This document shows positions 23,260 through 37,000 of a stretch of 64,000 nucleotides of DNA, piece by piece. A program made the translations under genes and the position numbers. The notes under the pieces were generated by a model. The model did no database searches. It was given only the letters and a program-made list of their open reading frames with translations, and was not told where the DNA came from. This DNA is from Paragonimus westermani (lineage: Eukaryota; Platyhelminthes; Trematoda; Plagiorchiida; Troglotrematidae): NCBI GenBank assembly GCA_008508345.1, contig QNGE01002435.1, positions 37,137 through 101,136 of the forward strand, read 5' to 3'. Numbering within the stretch: the first letter of the stretch is position 1; every line of letters starts with the position of its first letter.

Positions 23260-26200
23260 GTTCATAGTCCTGAGTAAGTTCAAGAAGTGCAACTAAACCA
23301 AGCGATGAGTCATAAATGAGAGAGACAGGCAAGTACGGCCATTAAACAAAGAGGAATTGGTTGAACGAAACTAAAATGATACGATTTTGAACGTGGGAGA
23401 GGGAACTAAGAAAAACAATCCATTGTTGATAATCAAGAAAAGTGGCTTACTTGGATGTGTCGCGAGTAGAACAGAGAGCACGCGGATATACACGGTCAAG
23501 GAGAGGGGGCAGATATTCACATCTTCTAATCGGTTGGAGGTTGGACAACAGGTGAGGGAAACAGGAAGTGGATTGGGAGGAGGTTCGCCTTTCTGCGTAT
23601 ACCTTGTCAAATTTGGTCCCGTCGACGAAGAGACGGCGAGTACGTTAGGCTCAGGTAGGTCATATCAGTATATTTATTCCACTTCTGTTAATGACTGCAC
23701 CGTCCAACATCCTGGTCGTTGACAATTAATCCGCTCTTCTTTTCAGAAACTTGAGTGTATGTGGTCTTCTGTCCATTCTTTTCTTCGGCTTTGTTGGTGC
23801 ATTGTATGCTGAATGGTCTGCCTGGCTTTTCATAGTCCAATGAGAACTTTGCTTTTCATCCTTATCTTCTCTGGAATGCACTAACCTGCACTCCTATACT
23901 GCAACGCTTCTTGTATTACACTTCATAAATCTTTCTTCTCAGTGTAGATCTCGTCATTGCAGCCTCTCTCTGTTTGGTGTCCGAGAGATAAGAGTTTCCT
24001 TTCCTTATCAGCCAATCAAGTGGCTAACCAGCATTGGCCGGCTGGACACAAAGGCCCCACTGTCATACCTCCCGGTCTTATTCCTTCAAGTTTACACAGG
24101 ATATGTGGTGTGCGGGTGGAACTGCAATTGGTGCAGCGCAAGCCAATTGCAGTGATGGCTAAGCGCAGGCGTCCTTTGGCTTCGGTCACTGTGACAGGCT
24201 AATCCGAATCGAATACTGCCAACCATGTGTCAAATTTGGTGGAGCAGCATCACCAGTGACATCTTGTCTGAAATGTTACTAGACGGGACCTGCGACATTC
24301 AGCAAAAGGCTTTCTTTTATTATGGCACATGCAGTCAAGTTCACGAGTCGAATACATCTGACATCTGATACATAGACTGCTGTTACAAAAATGACACATT
24401 GGAGAAAATGCAAATGGCATGAGAAAGACACACTGTATCTTGCTAACTTATACGCAATAAGGTTTTTTATTTACCATTCTCGACTTCTCAGCTGCTGGCG
24501 ATTTAATCTTCATAAGGTCAACAGCTCGGTCACTAGGCCAACTTAGTAGTATTCTACATAACTACTGCCTCGTGAACATGATCACCTTCTACTCCGGCTA
24601 TACATTGTTTGGAAAGGATAACTCCGTGAGCTTATTCTTCAGGAAACCTGGCTACTGACTTCATCGGACGGCTCAAGTACGACCGTGTATATTTTGTCTT
24701 AACAGGTCCAGAGCATCTGTTTCAACTAGTAAAACATTAGTCTTTTTATAGATACATTTGCTCTGCACCTCATGGTCGATCAAATGGAACAAGAACAGCA
24801 TTTATCGCATGTTCGGACTGAAATTTGAATGAGTCAAAATGGCGTTATCCTTCATTAACAAACAAATGACGAAATTTCTTTCGCTTCCTGCTCCCACCAT
24901 AGATAGTACCAGTCGACAGCAAATCCAAGTAATTTGTAAACTTAGTATTCTGCTGGGCACAGACACTTCCGGTAGGCTGTTTAAAAGCGTCGAACCAAAA
25001 GGACGCCGGAAATCACAGATTAAACGTTGACGGGCAGATTCGTGCAACGAGGCCCCAGTGTTCTGTTGCTGGTCGGAGACAATCATAATTAACCCATACA
25101 AATACCACCAGTGATAGAGAGAACGAGTCGCTCAAAAATCTGAAAACTGTTCTGATATTTTTCAGTGGTTTCGTTAAGTACGTGAATGGATTCACCGGTG
25201 ATCGATGGAAGAGCTACCATTCAGAACAAAGCTTGAGTCTAATCACTAGCATGGGATACAGGTGGCAATAACGTGTACAAAGCATGAGAATGTATTGCTT
25301 AGTTTGCCGTACCTCTTCTCCACACGTACCATTCTACGACCACTTCCTCCTAAACTCTCATCTGTCGTTATTGTGGATACTTCACCTACCGGCATATGTG
25401 CTGTACTAAATTGAGGAGGATGTTCAACTTTGTGCATTTGAGGGCACCTTAGTCCATCCGAACACAGCTGTGCTCAAGCTGTTTAGTGACTGTGAATCGC
25501 GTTAAAAATGACCTCTTTGGGTGGAATTTTACAAGTACGTACGACTCTCCGAAATTTGAGGATACTGACCATTTTACTAAACCACTTGCCGTGAGTTTAG
25601 AATGGAGAAGTGTTATCTTAGAACACCCTTGTGTAACACCGAGCATTGCCTATCCGATTACACACTACAAACACTGGTTACCTCTTCAACTACACTTGCT
25701 TTGCAAAGACTGAACGTTCTGATTGTTTTTCCAGCCCATTCGCTACAATTAATCGGACGAATCCGACTTCTGATACGAGAAAATATGTTCTTTTTTTTAA
25801 CATGGATTTATGTGAAGGTTGAAGTACAACTACGAAGCACATTTTTCCGGATTTTTTCAATCGTTCTATAAATGACATTTCGGGCTTGGAGATATGATTA
25901 TTGTATCTATGGCGTTGCCCTCGGTAATTTTACTCGATTCACATTATTGATATGGAGGTAAATTGTGGTCTCGACATGGACGACATGGTGACGCTGACAT
26001 TTCTCGGACGACATGTGATTGTGCCATTTGTGTTCACATGACGCAACTGAAGTGCTCTAAGTGGGTTCAGTAATCGAAGTCTTGCGAATTTTGGCAGCTA
26101 GTGCATGTAGCTTACCGTCGCCCACTTCTGGACTGATACAGTGTCTCTGTCATCCCTGATTCTTAATTGCGATGGCCAGAAGTGTGCTGGTTTGATTATT

Positions 26201-27234
26201 ACCGCTTTTAAAGAAGCTTATATCAAGGACTGATATCCCTGTGGATTGCTTGTCCCGAAGACAGAGGTAATTTTGCTTTACACAATGTGGAAGATTTGTT
26301 CGGCTTTTTAGATAATGACGTCTATTGTGTGACCAATTCAATCAAATGGGTTGACTGAAATGTTCACAAATATCTCGAAAAATGCTATATGCTCCTCCAA
26401 TAAATCCAATTTCTTCAAGCAAACAAAGATGTCGTTAGTTTTTATCACTATACATGAGTGGAACTTTCAACGTAGCAAAACGATTCAAACAACCTGTTTA
26501 ATGAACCAACGTGGTTGGTTGGTTTCGAACTTTTAGTAAGGTGGCAAGTGGATCACTGGAAAATAGAGATAATCATTGTGGTACTGAAGCTTCTCTTTCT
26601 TGGAATGTTTCGGATTTGGATTCACTTACTTAAGAAGTGTCAGCAACTGAGCCGGAGCAGATAAAAACTTCTGGGGGCTTGAAGGAAGAACCACGTCACC
26701 AGCTCCACGGTTTACGTTTTATTCAGCTTGCAAATGGGTGTAGAGATTACAACCCACCAATGAACTTTGTTTAATTACATGTATACCTAAAGTGTACATA
26801 ATTCTGATTGCGTTGCAATTTCGTTGGGTTAGAAGTTGTTCTACTACTGCATAAAAAGGTGACTGTGAGTTTCACTACCATCTCTGTCGGTTTGGCGACG
26901 TACCTCAGTTTTCTGAACTACATTCTACTACTGAACACCTAATATTCGTCTTGAAAACTGCAGATGAAAGCCACCCACAAACTACACACTATAGATATAT
27001 ATATAGAGTCCAGGTGTGGTTGCAACACAACGGAGTGAAAGGCACAATCGCGCAGTAGAAAAACAACTCGGTTTAACGTTTTAGACCACCGTTCGTTCAG
27101 TGAGTCTTTATGAGGAGCTCCCAGGGCAATACTTGAAGTGATAACAGCTCGCGGTCCACGGAAATATCTATCGACAGGTCGCTACGGAGGTAACAGAGGT
27201 CCGCACAACTATGCGCAAGGTCTTGAATTATGCA
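23260..27234. other. Long stretch without a supported gene
   Basis: Short overlapping frames only (for example 23387-23722 plus, 25602-25871 plus, 24802-25101 minus). None has a recognised domain or matches another region of the window. Confidence 0.45.
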
Positions 27235-27540
27235 TTAAACGGGTGGGGTATCAAATTGCCCAGAAAAATGCTTGGAATGATACTGTTTTTTCGCAACAGC
27301 TGAAGCTGTTTTGCCCCTATCCAATTGTTTGATAAAAAATTTCCGACAAACTGAACACGAGCCCAAGAATGTGAATAGTCTGGTCCATTTCACCTGATCA
27401 AAAATTTTTAATACCGCTACGGCGGACGCCATTATACCGGTAGTGAATTCGCTGAGCCCTCTCCAATGGGCACAATTCAGATTTTCCCAATGGGATTCTT
27501 CAACAGCAAGATGGAAAAATTGAACCAATTGTGCGCCTCC
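27235..27540 (-). pseudogene. Possible gypsy-type RT connection fragment
   Basis: The minus frame includes TTGIMASAVAVLKIFDQ and then LFTFLGSCSVCRKFF. This resembles the end of gypsy RT, where a glycine-isoleucine stretch with V..I..F spacing is followed by LR.FLG...YYRKF. The match rests on spacing and a few residues, and no neighbouring gypsy domains were found, so it may be coincidental. Confidence 0.35.
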
Positions 27541-30500
27541 CGACTACAGCTTTTCTTAGCATTTGAACTATACTGGGTCCAAAGATCGGAGTCACTGTGG
27601 CCCGATAAGGGTTTCGTGTTCCGTTCATTCGCAATAACTGTGGAGGCTTTGATTAAAACAGACATATACCGGAATTTCAACTTTACAGAGTGGCCAACTT
27701 TCATGTGCTAAAATCGATTTGGGTGTGGTCGCTTCAGTTTGCACGAGGTGTGGTGGTCGATTTCTCATTACTAAAATCACCCCCATACTTCGTTACAAAA
27801 TTATCACGCTTCTTGATCAACAGGGTTTAACAGAGTCAAGAAAATCTGCTCCAAGTAGGATCTAGCGTACATCTGGAGAAATAACTATTGACTGACTAGT
27901 TACAAGGGCATTGATTCGTCATAGTAATCTGTCGGACCGGTAACTTTGAGCGCAGGTCCAACCATTGTTCGAATTGTCAGTGAGCACGACTGAACAATCT
28001 TTTCTTGCCTTTGCTCAACTGCCAAGCCCGTATACTTTGCCTAAGTTGAAAGTTTCCTGTTTGCATTAATTTTTAACTAATCCTGGTCTGATGACTTGCT
28101 AATAGCACCCATTACAAGATTTAGCTTTCCAAACAAAAAACAATTACTGAACCTATGTTTTCGATAATTCATCTTCAGGCTGGTACAATTATATATGGAG
28201 TTAGTAGAGGTAGATTGAGATATCGATCAGATCGATCTGACTGACTGTTTCAAATATGACTTGGTTGGTTTCGCCCAGCTGCTTGCCCCCCAACCATATA
28301 TAAAGTGTATGTTAATTTCACAAAAGTAACCGATGAGATGCGAACGAAATGTCACTGCGCAAGACATCTTACATGCTACTACTGGCTTTTTTTTCTTCAA
28401 ATTTATCGATGGGAACCAATGTTTCAATCTACTGAACCGTTCATTTAAAGACTACTTTTTTATACCAAAAGAACAGATTTTCTCCAGCGTCCTGATATTC
28501 CGCATCCATCATATGCCTTATCAAAATTATTCTGTCTATTCCACAACCACAAAGCTGCAGTTTATAGCAACGGCCTTTCTATCACGATTCAAAGTTCGCA
28601 TGTATAAATTACTTCGTGTGCCTTTAGTTTCAACCAGTAATTGACGACTGGCGTCAGTCAAGAATTCCCAGTTCTTCCGAAGGGCTACTAAAGCAGTCTT
28701 CAGTTGTTCTCGATTGTTAGTAACAGGCTCTTCATGAACTTGCTAACCCGACTCTTTTTCAGTCTCTGGCAAGGCTCTGAGTAACAGTGATTGCAGTGAT
28801 ATGACACAGAGAAGGGTGCCATTTTTTTAGTCAAACAGGATGTTCCCTAACCACAACATCGCTTCCTGGAAGATGGAATGGTTATCGTATCCAACGTTTA
28901 GCATCTTCTTTGATGCAGGGAAGTAAGACTTTACAGGACATCTTCACACACTCCCTAGAATTGTCTTTGCTTTCATGCCAGGAGTTGTCCGCACAGTCCT
29001 CAGCTTTCTTTGGTTGATCTTGAGAATGACTGTTTCGGCTGCGCCATCGAAACTCTCCGTAAGATCCGAACGTACCAATCGTCGAACGACCGTAGACACC
29101 GTATCATCATTCTAATTCCCGTTGTAAGTAAAAAACACGAGTGGCGCAAGCAGGGTCTATTAAACAACTAGATGTAGACGGTGTATATAAGAAGAACGGA
29201 ACAAACATATGCATCATTTCATAAATAATGATAATCCCGATTTGATCCGGTGGCCAAAGCCGAATTCTTGCATGTAAAGCCACATTTGTGCAAATCGCCC
29301 ACTAGTACCTTATATTTTTCTCTTATTACGTCGACACGTCAATAATTGCTCACACCTAACTACTCAAGAATACTGTTACTGGGTCGTTCATCTGCATCCA
29401 CAGTAACCGTACCATCTTGTGTGTTCAGAATCCATTTCGGGATATGCCTCGAAATTCGCGTTTGCGATGATCTCACTCAATTGTCCACCTACTGCAACTC
29501 ACACGTACGTGTATTTTCGTAAATACTGTTTGACTTAGTGAGCGCTGACACTGGATCTTTTCTCAGCGTTCAATATATGCATTCTTCTTATAGCACAGTA
29601 AGTTTAGTTGATGTACGAATGCAGTTCAGTGCTGTCTACAATCTGCGGCCTGCCAAGAGGGTTACACCATAACCTTTGAGTGGTAGACACGTACGACGAA
29701 TAGCTGGACTTCAATTAGTTCCAAGTGTTTATCGATGGAATAAGCAGGTTAGTCATTCTGAATATGTTTCTCGATAAAACTGGGCTCTTAAAGTTTACTT
29801 CTTCCTGAACAGATGTAGCAAAATATGTAGCATAAGGTCTGTAAGTACCCATTTTAGCATTTGTTCGGTGAAAACTTTTGAATTGCCTTTAAGAGGAGAA
29901 ATATCTTCGTGTCTGGTAGGACGGAGACCTAGAACTGGTAACCTACTCTCTTCGTTCATATCAACAGTAAACTCGATATGAGGGTGAAGCTGCCAAGACT
30001 CATCAACGCAGATTCGACCTGGCTATCTGATTCTTTCTTATTAGAAATATATAGTACATACGGTTTTCGTACAGAGATATTCTATACTTTTTTCCAGAAG
30101 GGACCAAGAGTGTATCAGCCAGCACAGGCCCAAGTGTAGTACTCGCGACCACACCATCGGTTTAGCGACTGAAATGTCTATTTAATAAAAGTTATACGTT
30201 CCTATTACATAGAACAGAATACCCTTATCTAATCATTAGTGATGTCGATCTCTTCAGTCAAACGTACATTAGTGAGGAGACTGCTCACCAAAACACACCA
30301 CCTTTTTCTCTGCAGCATTTCGATTACAAAAGCTACCTGAAAACACATAACGCATAGACTGTTGATAACACTTGACGTCCATCTAGTTGGATCACCAGGT
30401 AGACGGCCCTTTGACCTCATTTACCCATCCCATACAACCTATACATTTGCAAATCATCACGAGCCCAACTCTACGTACTTTCGGTTTTACCCACTGTGTG

Positions 30501-32473
30501 CTAAATGACAAGTCCTTGTGACCTTCGAACGGAAACACCCAGACGACTTGCCTACCGTCTCACAGTGCAAGTATAGAATATAATCGGGTTAACATCATGA
30601 ACATAGTTAATATGGCCAAAACTGTTGTCAGTACTGCCATTCAAACAGCGCGTGGTGAATTGCAAAAAGAGCTTAGTATTTCGAGCGCTGAGATCTCTTG
30701 CTTTGCAATAAGAGGTCACCAAAACTTTTAGAACTTTCAGGAGAATAAGTGAAACTGTAGCACTTCAGAACAGATGTGGGGCGACTGGAAGAAGTTTAAG
30801 TGATTAAAGACAGTGCATTTTTCAAGACAAAAGCAAGCAGGTAAACTTATTGGTTTCCAAGGTGTGTGGAAAATTTCTCCCGCTCCCTAGAGTACTTAGT
30901 AAAAAGACTAGGGAGATCATAGCACTGCTGAGCCTCCCCATCTACCGCCATCATTGGTCGGTCTTGTAACTTCCCAGTAGTTCATATACTTAGTTCTCGC
31001 GTGTTAACCGAAAAAGAGCAAGATGCACAGAAAGCGGTCCTGGTTGAATAAAACAGAATAAGTAAGCGTGGTAGGCGAATTACGGTACTTCCAGATCCAA
31101 TGGAGGGGGGGTTATCCCATAGTGTTTTACGAGAACGAAGATCCCCATTCAGTGGATACTTAAGTGTTGGAGGGGGACTTCCGTGAGAATAGCCTGCTCG
31201 TGATAAATTTAACGTGGTTCGTTCTCTGGACTTTTGTAAAAAGTTAGAATTCGGGTAAATTTAACGGAATACAGAAAGATGACTTTAATGAAATTGTCCT
31301 ATAGTAAACAGTCATAGAGGCACGTAAAAAGGCTGACGGATAGAGTTGAATCACATGATAGAAATACCAGACAAGGTAGTGTTCCTAGCCCAGAACATGG
31401 ATGGAACAAGGAATTTTTATTTAGAAAAACAACAGAGAGGTTGTACTATTCAATACCAACACAGACAAAAAGGCTCATTTGCAAGTAACACTGATCCACA
31501 GATGCAACGGTTGCCAGTGCCACGTAAATACACGGATGACACCACTTCACTACTTGATTTCGTTACTCCACCTGACTGTTGACGAGTAGTGTAGTGTGGT
31601 CTTTCACCTTGACGATAGCAACTGATCTTAGTGATTATCGGTTAACTATTGAATAGAAATTTCTGCCCTAAAGACTCTTATAAATACCACTGATGTAAGA
31701 GACTAAAGCCCAAGACTTGCGAGTAGATTTATGAGTTGGTTTCCAGGTAGGTACGAACCAACGTTCCTTTAGATAGGTCGCTCAGCCCGGTTTTGAAGAC
31801 TGAAACATGGGACACACTGGACAAAGATGTGCTTTGCAGTTAAAACGATTCGGAACGGATACCTAGAAGGATTCATGAAAAGAGGAAACACCGAAAGAAA
31901 AAGACTGCGTGAATGCTGTCTTACTTGCACTGAGTTTAGCTTTGTAACAAACGAACGATCATAACGAACTCCTATTAGAATGCTATATGTGCCTCGGGTA
32001 CCGTAGAAAAGGCCACTTTTTCCAATATGTGTTCACCTGGAAGGATTTGTTTCACGCGAAACAGGTCACTTCATTCAGTTAGGATTATACCCCAGTGCCG
32101 ACAGGAACTCGCTCCTAAAATTCAATAGGTAATTGCATCTATTCGGCAACAAACCACTTACGCATCTATCCGCATTTAATTCCTTGTTGAATCTTTCTAC
32201 AAGTGGATAAAAGTTAACTCATAACACAGCACACACCGCTTATCGACTAGTTCTGCCCGGAACTGTTTCACCCATACCATGTGCCTTGATATTTTTGCCG
32301 GTGTTTTCTGAACTGGAAACGTCTCACCTGCACACCTTTCTCGTCTTTGTACCGAAGGCAGATTACTTTGTTCAAATCTGTGTCACCGTTAGAAGCGTTT
32401 TGTCTAAAGTGTTCACCAACCTGGTTTAATTAGACACGGGTTGTAATAGCCGCCTCGACCATACTGACATTTT
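27541..32473. other. Long stretch without a supported gene
   Basis: AT-rich, with very few open frames, especially 28650-32470. No recognised coding motif, repeat pair or microsatellite. It is typical of intergenic or intronic sequence. Confidence 0.5.
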
Positions 32474-32833
32474 TTCGGATTTCTTAAGCTGCGCATTCTC
32501 TCTACCGTTTTTGTCGTCCGTGTGGATTAACGTTGTTTGCGTCCGATCAATATCATAATGAACGTCAACCCAGACACATCTGTATGAAGAACTGATCCGT
32601 TGACGCCGTTGTGCTTTTCGGGGAGCGAAACCGGTAGTGGCGCAGTGATATTAGATCGGTCCGGTAGATGGTTGCAACTCTTCAGGCATCTTTGAATTGG
32701 GATCTTGATACAGAAGTGGATATCTCGGGTTGTCACCTCTAATTACGTTTCATGCATCAACTGTCCGACGAATTATCACGTTTAAATATGGCAGTGCAAT
32801 TGTCAATGCCTAAAACAATATTCCCAGCATGAA
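32474..32833 (-). repeat. Dispersed repeat R2, copy B (inverted)
   Basis: Minus-strand partner of 19126-19441. The same frame is open (32736-32527) with three replacements in the 45-codon core. Compared with copy A it carries a 22-bp insertion just before the core and a 20-bp insertion just after it. Outside the core the two copies differ more often. No domain recognised. Confidence 0.75.
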
Positions 32834-33922
32834 GCACTTCAACCACAGCGTGCTAATCATGAGTACATATACTTGTTGCTTCCTGTTTAGCTGCATGAAT
32901 TTTCAGATCAGTAATGGTTATGTTCATCCCTTTCTGCTAATCGTCTTAGTGTATCCAACACTATATATAGGATATCGTATCACAGGCACCAAGGTACACG
33001 TTCCGACTGAAGTAGTTTGTGGCTATGCATATTTGATTTAAAAAAAACCAGGGGAGGAAACCCTGTGACTAATCTCTTGTGCAACATCTCACAACATTCA
33101 GTCTTCCAAAGCAACGCGATTTCCACCACATTTGCTGGGTATTTGACTAACACATTTCAGTAGCACTAAGCTTGAATTGACCCGGGTCGAAGATTCCGCA
33201 GAAATTACTGCTCCTTTTAGGGTCAACTCAACTAGCGCATTTTAGGCAGATTCACGGAGACCAGACGGAATTTTTCAACACTTCATGAAGGTGGATGCAC
33301 TTGACGTGTCATGGCTGACTGGTTTAATCTGAATGCTTCCAAAAAGCGTTCAACATCATAAAACCAGTTCGCGAGTCCTTGTCTCAGAATGTTTGACCAC
33401 CAATGTGAAAGAACCCATCAAAATCGGCCTATCCTGAAGGCTAACAGTGGACTGACTAGGATTACTGACAAAACGCAGACATGTGTAAACAGTGGATTGT
33501 GTAGTTTTAGATGAAGGTTCAGAGGCGTCAAGACTGGAGAAAGGTGGTCCAGCAATATACGCAGCGAAAATATACTTTGACTTTAATAAACAGGGCATTC
33601 AAGCTTTTTGGTAAAATCAACTGTAACAAATGTTCAGAATTATCAGTGTCAGTAATGATTTAATGTTTAGAACAATCACTAGCGATAAGTGTTGGTATTA
33701 CATGACACGCATCATCAGCAGCACATGCAGCGTTTATAGTAAAAGCCACTGGTTGAGAATAAGACGACAGATTGTTTTTCTAAGGAAGTGTGCACCAAGC
33801 CCATCTTCAAACTACAACGGATGGCTTGGCTGTGGATATTTCACCATGTTTTTGGCAATTGGCATTTCAAAATCGGTAATGTTTGTCATCATGTAGTCGA
33901 TAGGTATTTCCAGGTTTGAGAT
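32834..33922. other. Stretch without a supported gene
   Basis: Short frames only (33356-33598 minus, 33630-33896 plus), without recognised motifs. Confidence 0.4.
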
Positions 33923-34071
33923 ACTATTGACTTGCTGATGAGTAGTCGGGGATTTGGTTTATTTTCAAGTTGACCATCACTCACATTTGATCGCAGNAAC
34001 ATGGTTTCCTGATGATTGGAATGTCCGGAGTTCAAATCCCGGCCGTGGCAAGGATATGCACTATTGACTTG
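33923..34071. repeat. Chimeric inverted SINE unit containing a single N
   Basis: The left part, 33935-33996, is the SINE tail and body end on the minus strand (CTGATGAGTAGTCGGGGATT to GATCGCAG). An unresolved base N is at 33997. The right part, 33998-34059, is the SINE head on the plus strand, including the B box GTTCAAATCC. A 12-bp direct repeat ACTATTGACTTG bounds the unit (33923-33934 and 34060-34071). Part of the right repeat also belongs to the SINE consensus, so it may be a target duplication or a microhomology junction. Confidence 0.8.
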
Positions 34072-37000
34072 ATTAACTCGGTCCAAATTCTGTGATTCGT
34101 TGATGCGTTACCCTTTTGAAATTCGGCTCCTGCCGGGGCGTCTAATTCCTGGCATTTTTATTGGTATATAACCCAATTGGACGTTCGTTCACAACAGCCT
34201 TGATATCTCGAAATTGTTCAGAGAAGGTTCTAGGTGACCAGAAGAACGGTTCATTTGGTGATGTTAGCTTTTGTTGAAGATCGGTGATACGTACTCCTGC
34301 AATTAGTTAACTCCAGCCGATCACTATACGTACATCTTGTGGCTTGATTATGAAGTATAAGTCCACGAACATCTTTATTCTCCTCCACTAAAATGATAAC
34401 TGTCTTTTTCTACCGATTCAGAACTGGCTGAGTGAACATTTTTGAGCTGCAAATTCTTCAGAAAAGCGTACGGAAGTTAGTTGAAGTGCGCGGACGCCAG
34501 TTTCTTTCAAGAGGGGGTAAGTAGCCGTGCCAACAACAGTGAGAAATTGGGATTTTTCTCTCCTTTCATAACTTTACTTGAACTATAGCCAGTTTCCGAT
34601 CGCTTTGAATAGACCCCAGTAACCCGTGCACCGGGGCGAACAACGAAGTTTCCAATAATGCACAATTTTGTTACCAAAAGGGACTGGTCAAGTGGCCAGT
34701 AACATTAGTTTGAAAAAAGCAATAACGGACACAAATAGTTCATCTCAAGCCCAAAGTTATTTTCGCGAAGCGATGTAATGAAGATTATACACAACAGTTA
34801 GGCAAGCATAACTGAATGTTCAGTCATAAGAAACCATCATTATACCGTAGTTATTTCATGTGCATGCAGTTGATGCCTAAATTACCTCTGAAAAAGATAA
34901 AAGGTAGTTTGCTAACCTTACTATCTTACACTTTGTCTATGAGAACTAAACTTGTTAGCAGTTTGCCAAGTGCTTTGTAACTTTAGCTCTACTACGACCG
35001 ATGTTTTGTTCCGATAAGCATATTTTCAGCTTAGCTCATAGACGATCGATAGTTTTGTCCAAAAAATCACAACCAAATGGTGAGCGAACGATGAGAATGT
35101 GAACGTGGGGTTCACGTGATATTTTGACCTTGATGGAAATGAACACAGCTGTGAGACTGGTGTATCACTTGTCTATCAATTGTTTATCATTTTTACATGA
35201 AGTCTTCAAATTCCGTGAACGCTTCATAAAATTGTGATCATGAAATTTTTGAGACCTGCTAGAATCACTATAGCATAATATTCAAGAACTTAACCAAAAG
35301 ATTGCCAGTTTTTGACACCCATAGAATACTAACTTGTCTCCCACTATGGGTGAGATTATGGTGTAGCGTTGAGCAATCCGAATGGTGAAAGATTTTCTAC
35401 ACGAACGAAAAAGTAACAGCTTGTTGACATATCTGTCACTTTCCGCTGACGGCAGAAGAAGTACGGACATACCGTTCTTAAAATACTATGCTACGGCACC
35501 CTGTCATCATAATGACTACAATCCTGCAATAAAAATGTCTTGGTGCTGGTCACTGAACGGTGGTTTTGTACTGAAAAAGTGGTCGGTACAGTGATTAGGA
35601 GAGAGGTGGTCGATACAACAGACGGTTTGCAGAATTCAAACTGTTTCTCACTAAACTGATTTAATAAGGAACAATAAACTGAACTTATGAAGAAAGAGCC
35701 TATATAAATGTGTTTCTACATCTCCCACTAGATCCCAGTACGAACCTTTATTTCCTAGCATCCGTTCTTCGTATACTTTCGTTTAGCTCAAATTCTTATT
35801 CTTGAATTAATCACAAGACTGAATAACCAGATTATTTTTTTACAACTGATATCGACAGTGGCTGCTTTCCGTAACTTTTCAACGAGTTCCGTGATTACAC
35901 GTATTATTGTGTAACTTAGACGCATCCCATCGATTGTCCTGCTTTCGTGGAAAATCTGATTATCTAAAAGCAGAAAATTCAACTTTCGATTTGCATAATG
36001 CGTTTTATTGACTTGACCGGAGTGCACGGACTGACATTGAAGTGAATTATATTTTTCATAGTGGTTCAAGCAGAGCAGACAAAATTTCGCATGATATTAA
36101 CGGGGTGAAAAGTGTTTACACAGACATGGTGACCTATTAAACCACAAGTGAACTTGACCACAGGCCCACGCTCACAGTCGAGCAATAGCACAACTACAGG
36201 CTGCTCCTATTGCCGTAGACACATGCAAGTGTATGGCACTGGCAGAAATTTGTGCGTGTGTCTCAACGGTAATCCAACTCATTTGAATATCCATTGTTCA
36301 GTGGAACTCATAGAGCTGTATCAGTAAGCAACCGGTAACCGAGGCGACGAATTGTGTCAGTCGGTCTTATTATTTATCTTAGATCCACCCAGCGCTACCT
36401 GTGTGCACTGGTGCCGCCAGTGGTTGTTCGCGTGCTGGTTTCTGGGTGATCGATAGGTTCAAGGACACTGGCCTTAGTCAGCACACCTAGCGTGGTCATG
36501 CTGAGAAGTTGACCTATTTCAAGTGTAACGCGGCTTCTGTTTACCAATAAGAGGTCGCACAGACCTGCTTGGATAGTTATTTGAGAATGACCAAAACTGC
36601 ACGAAGGTAGCCAGTTTATTCACCATGAAACATGATCAGATCACTGTTTCACGGTTAGATCTGAGGAGGTTAACGAAGTAACTTCATGACAACGATGACG
36701 ACTTACGAACTTATTGGCCGATAGTACCACTGAAGCAAACTTGAATTTTTATTCGTTGTTACTTGAGAAATTTTAGCTTGATTTTCAGCTTGTTGCTAAC
36801 GCGATATCTGCACATCATAATCACCCTTCGCACTGACTTGTGAGCAGATAGTGAATCTTATGGGACTATATCAACTAATGTATGCGACCACCACTGATCT
36901 CAGCGTAGCGTAACACAATTGCGCTTAGAAAGTTTACGAAGCGACACTGTAAAAAACCATACCTATCACCACTTGCCAATAAGTTGCGGGCTTAAAGAAG

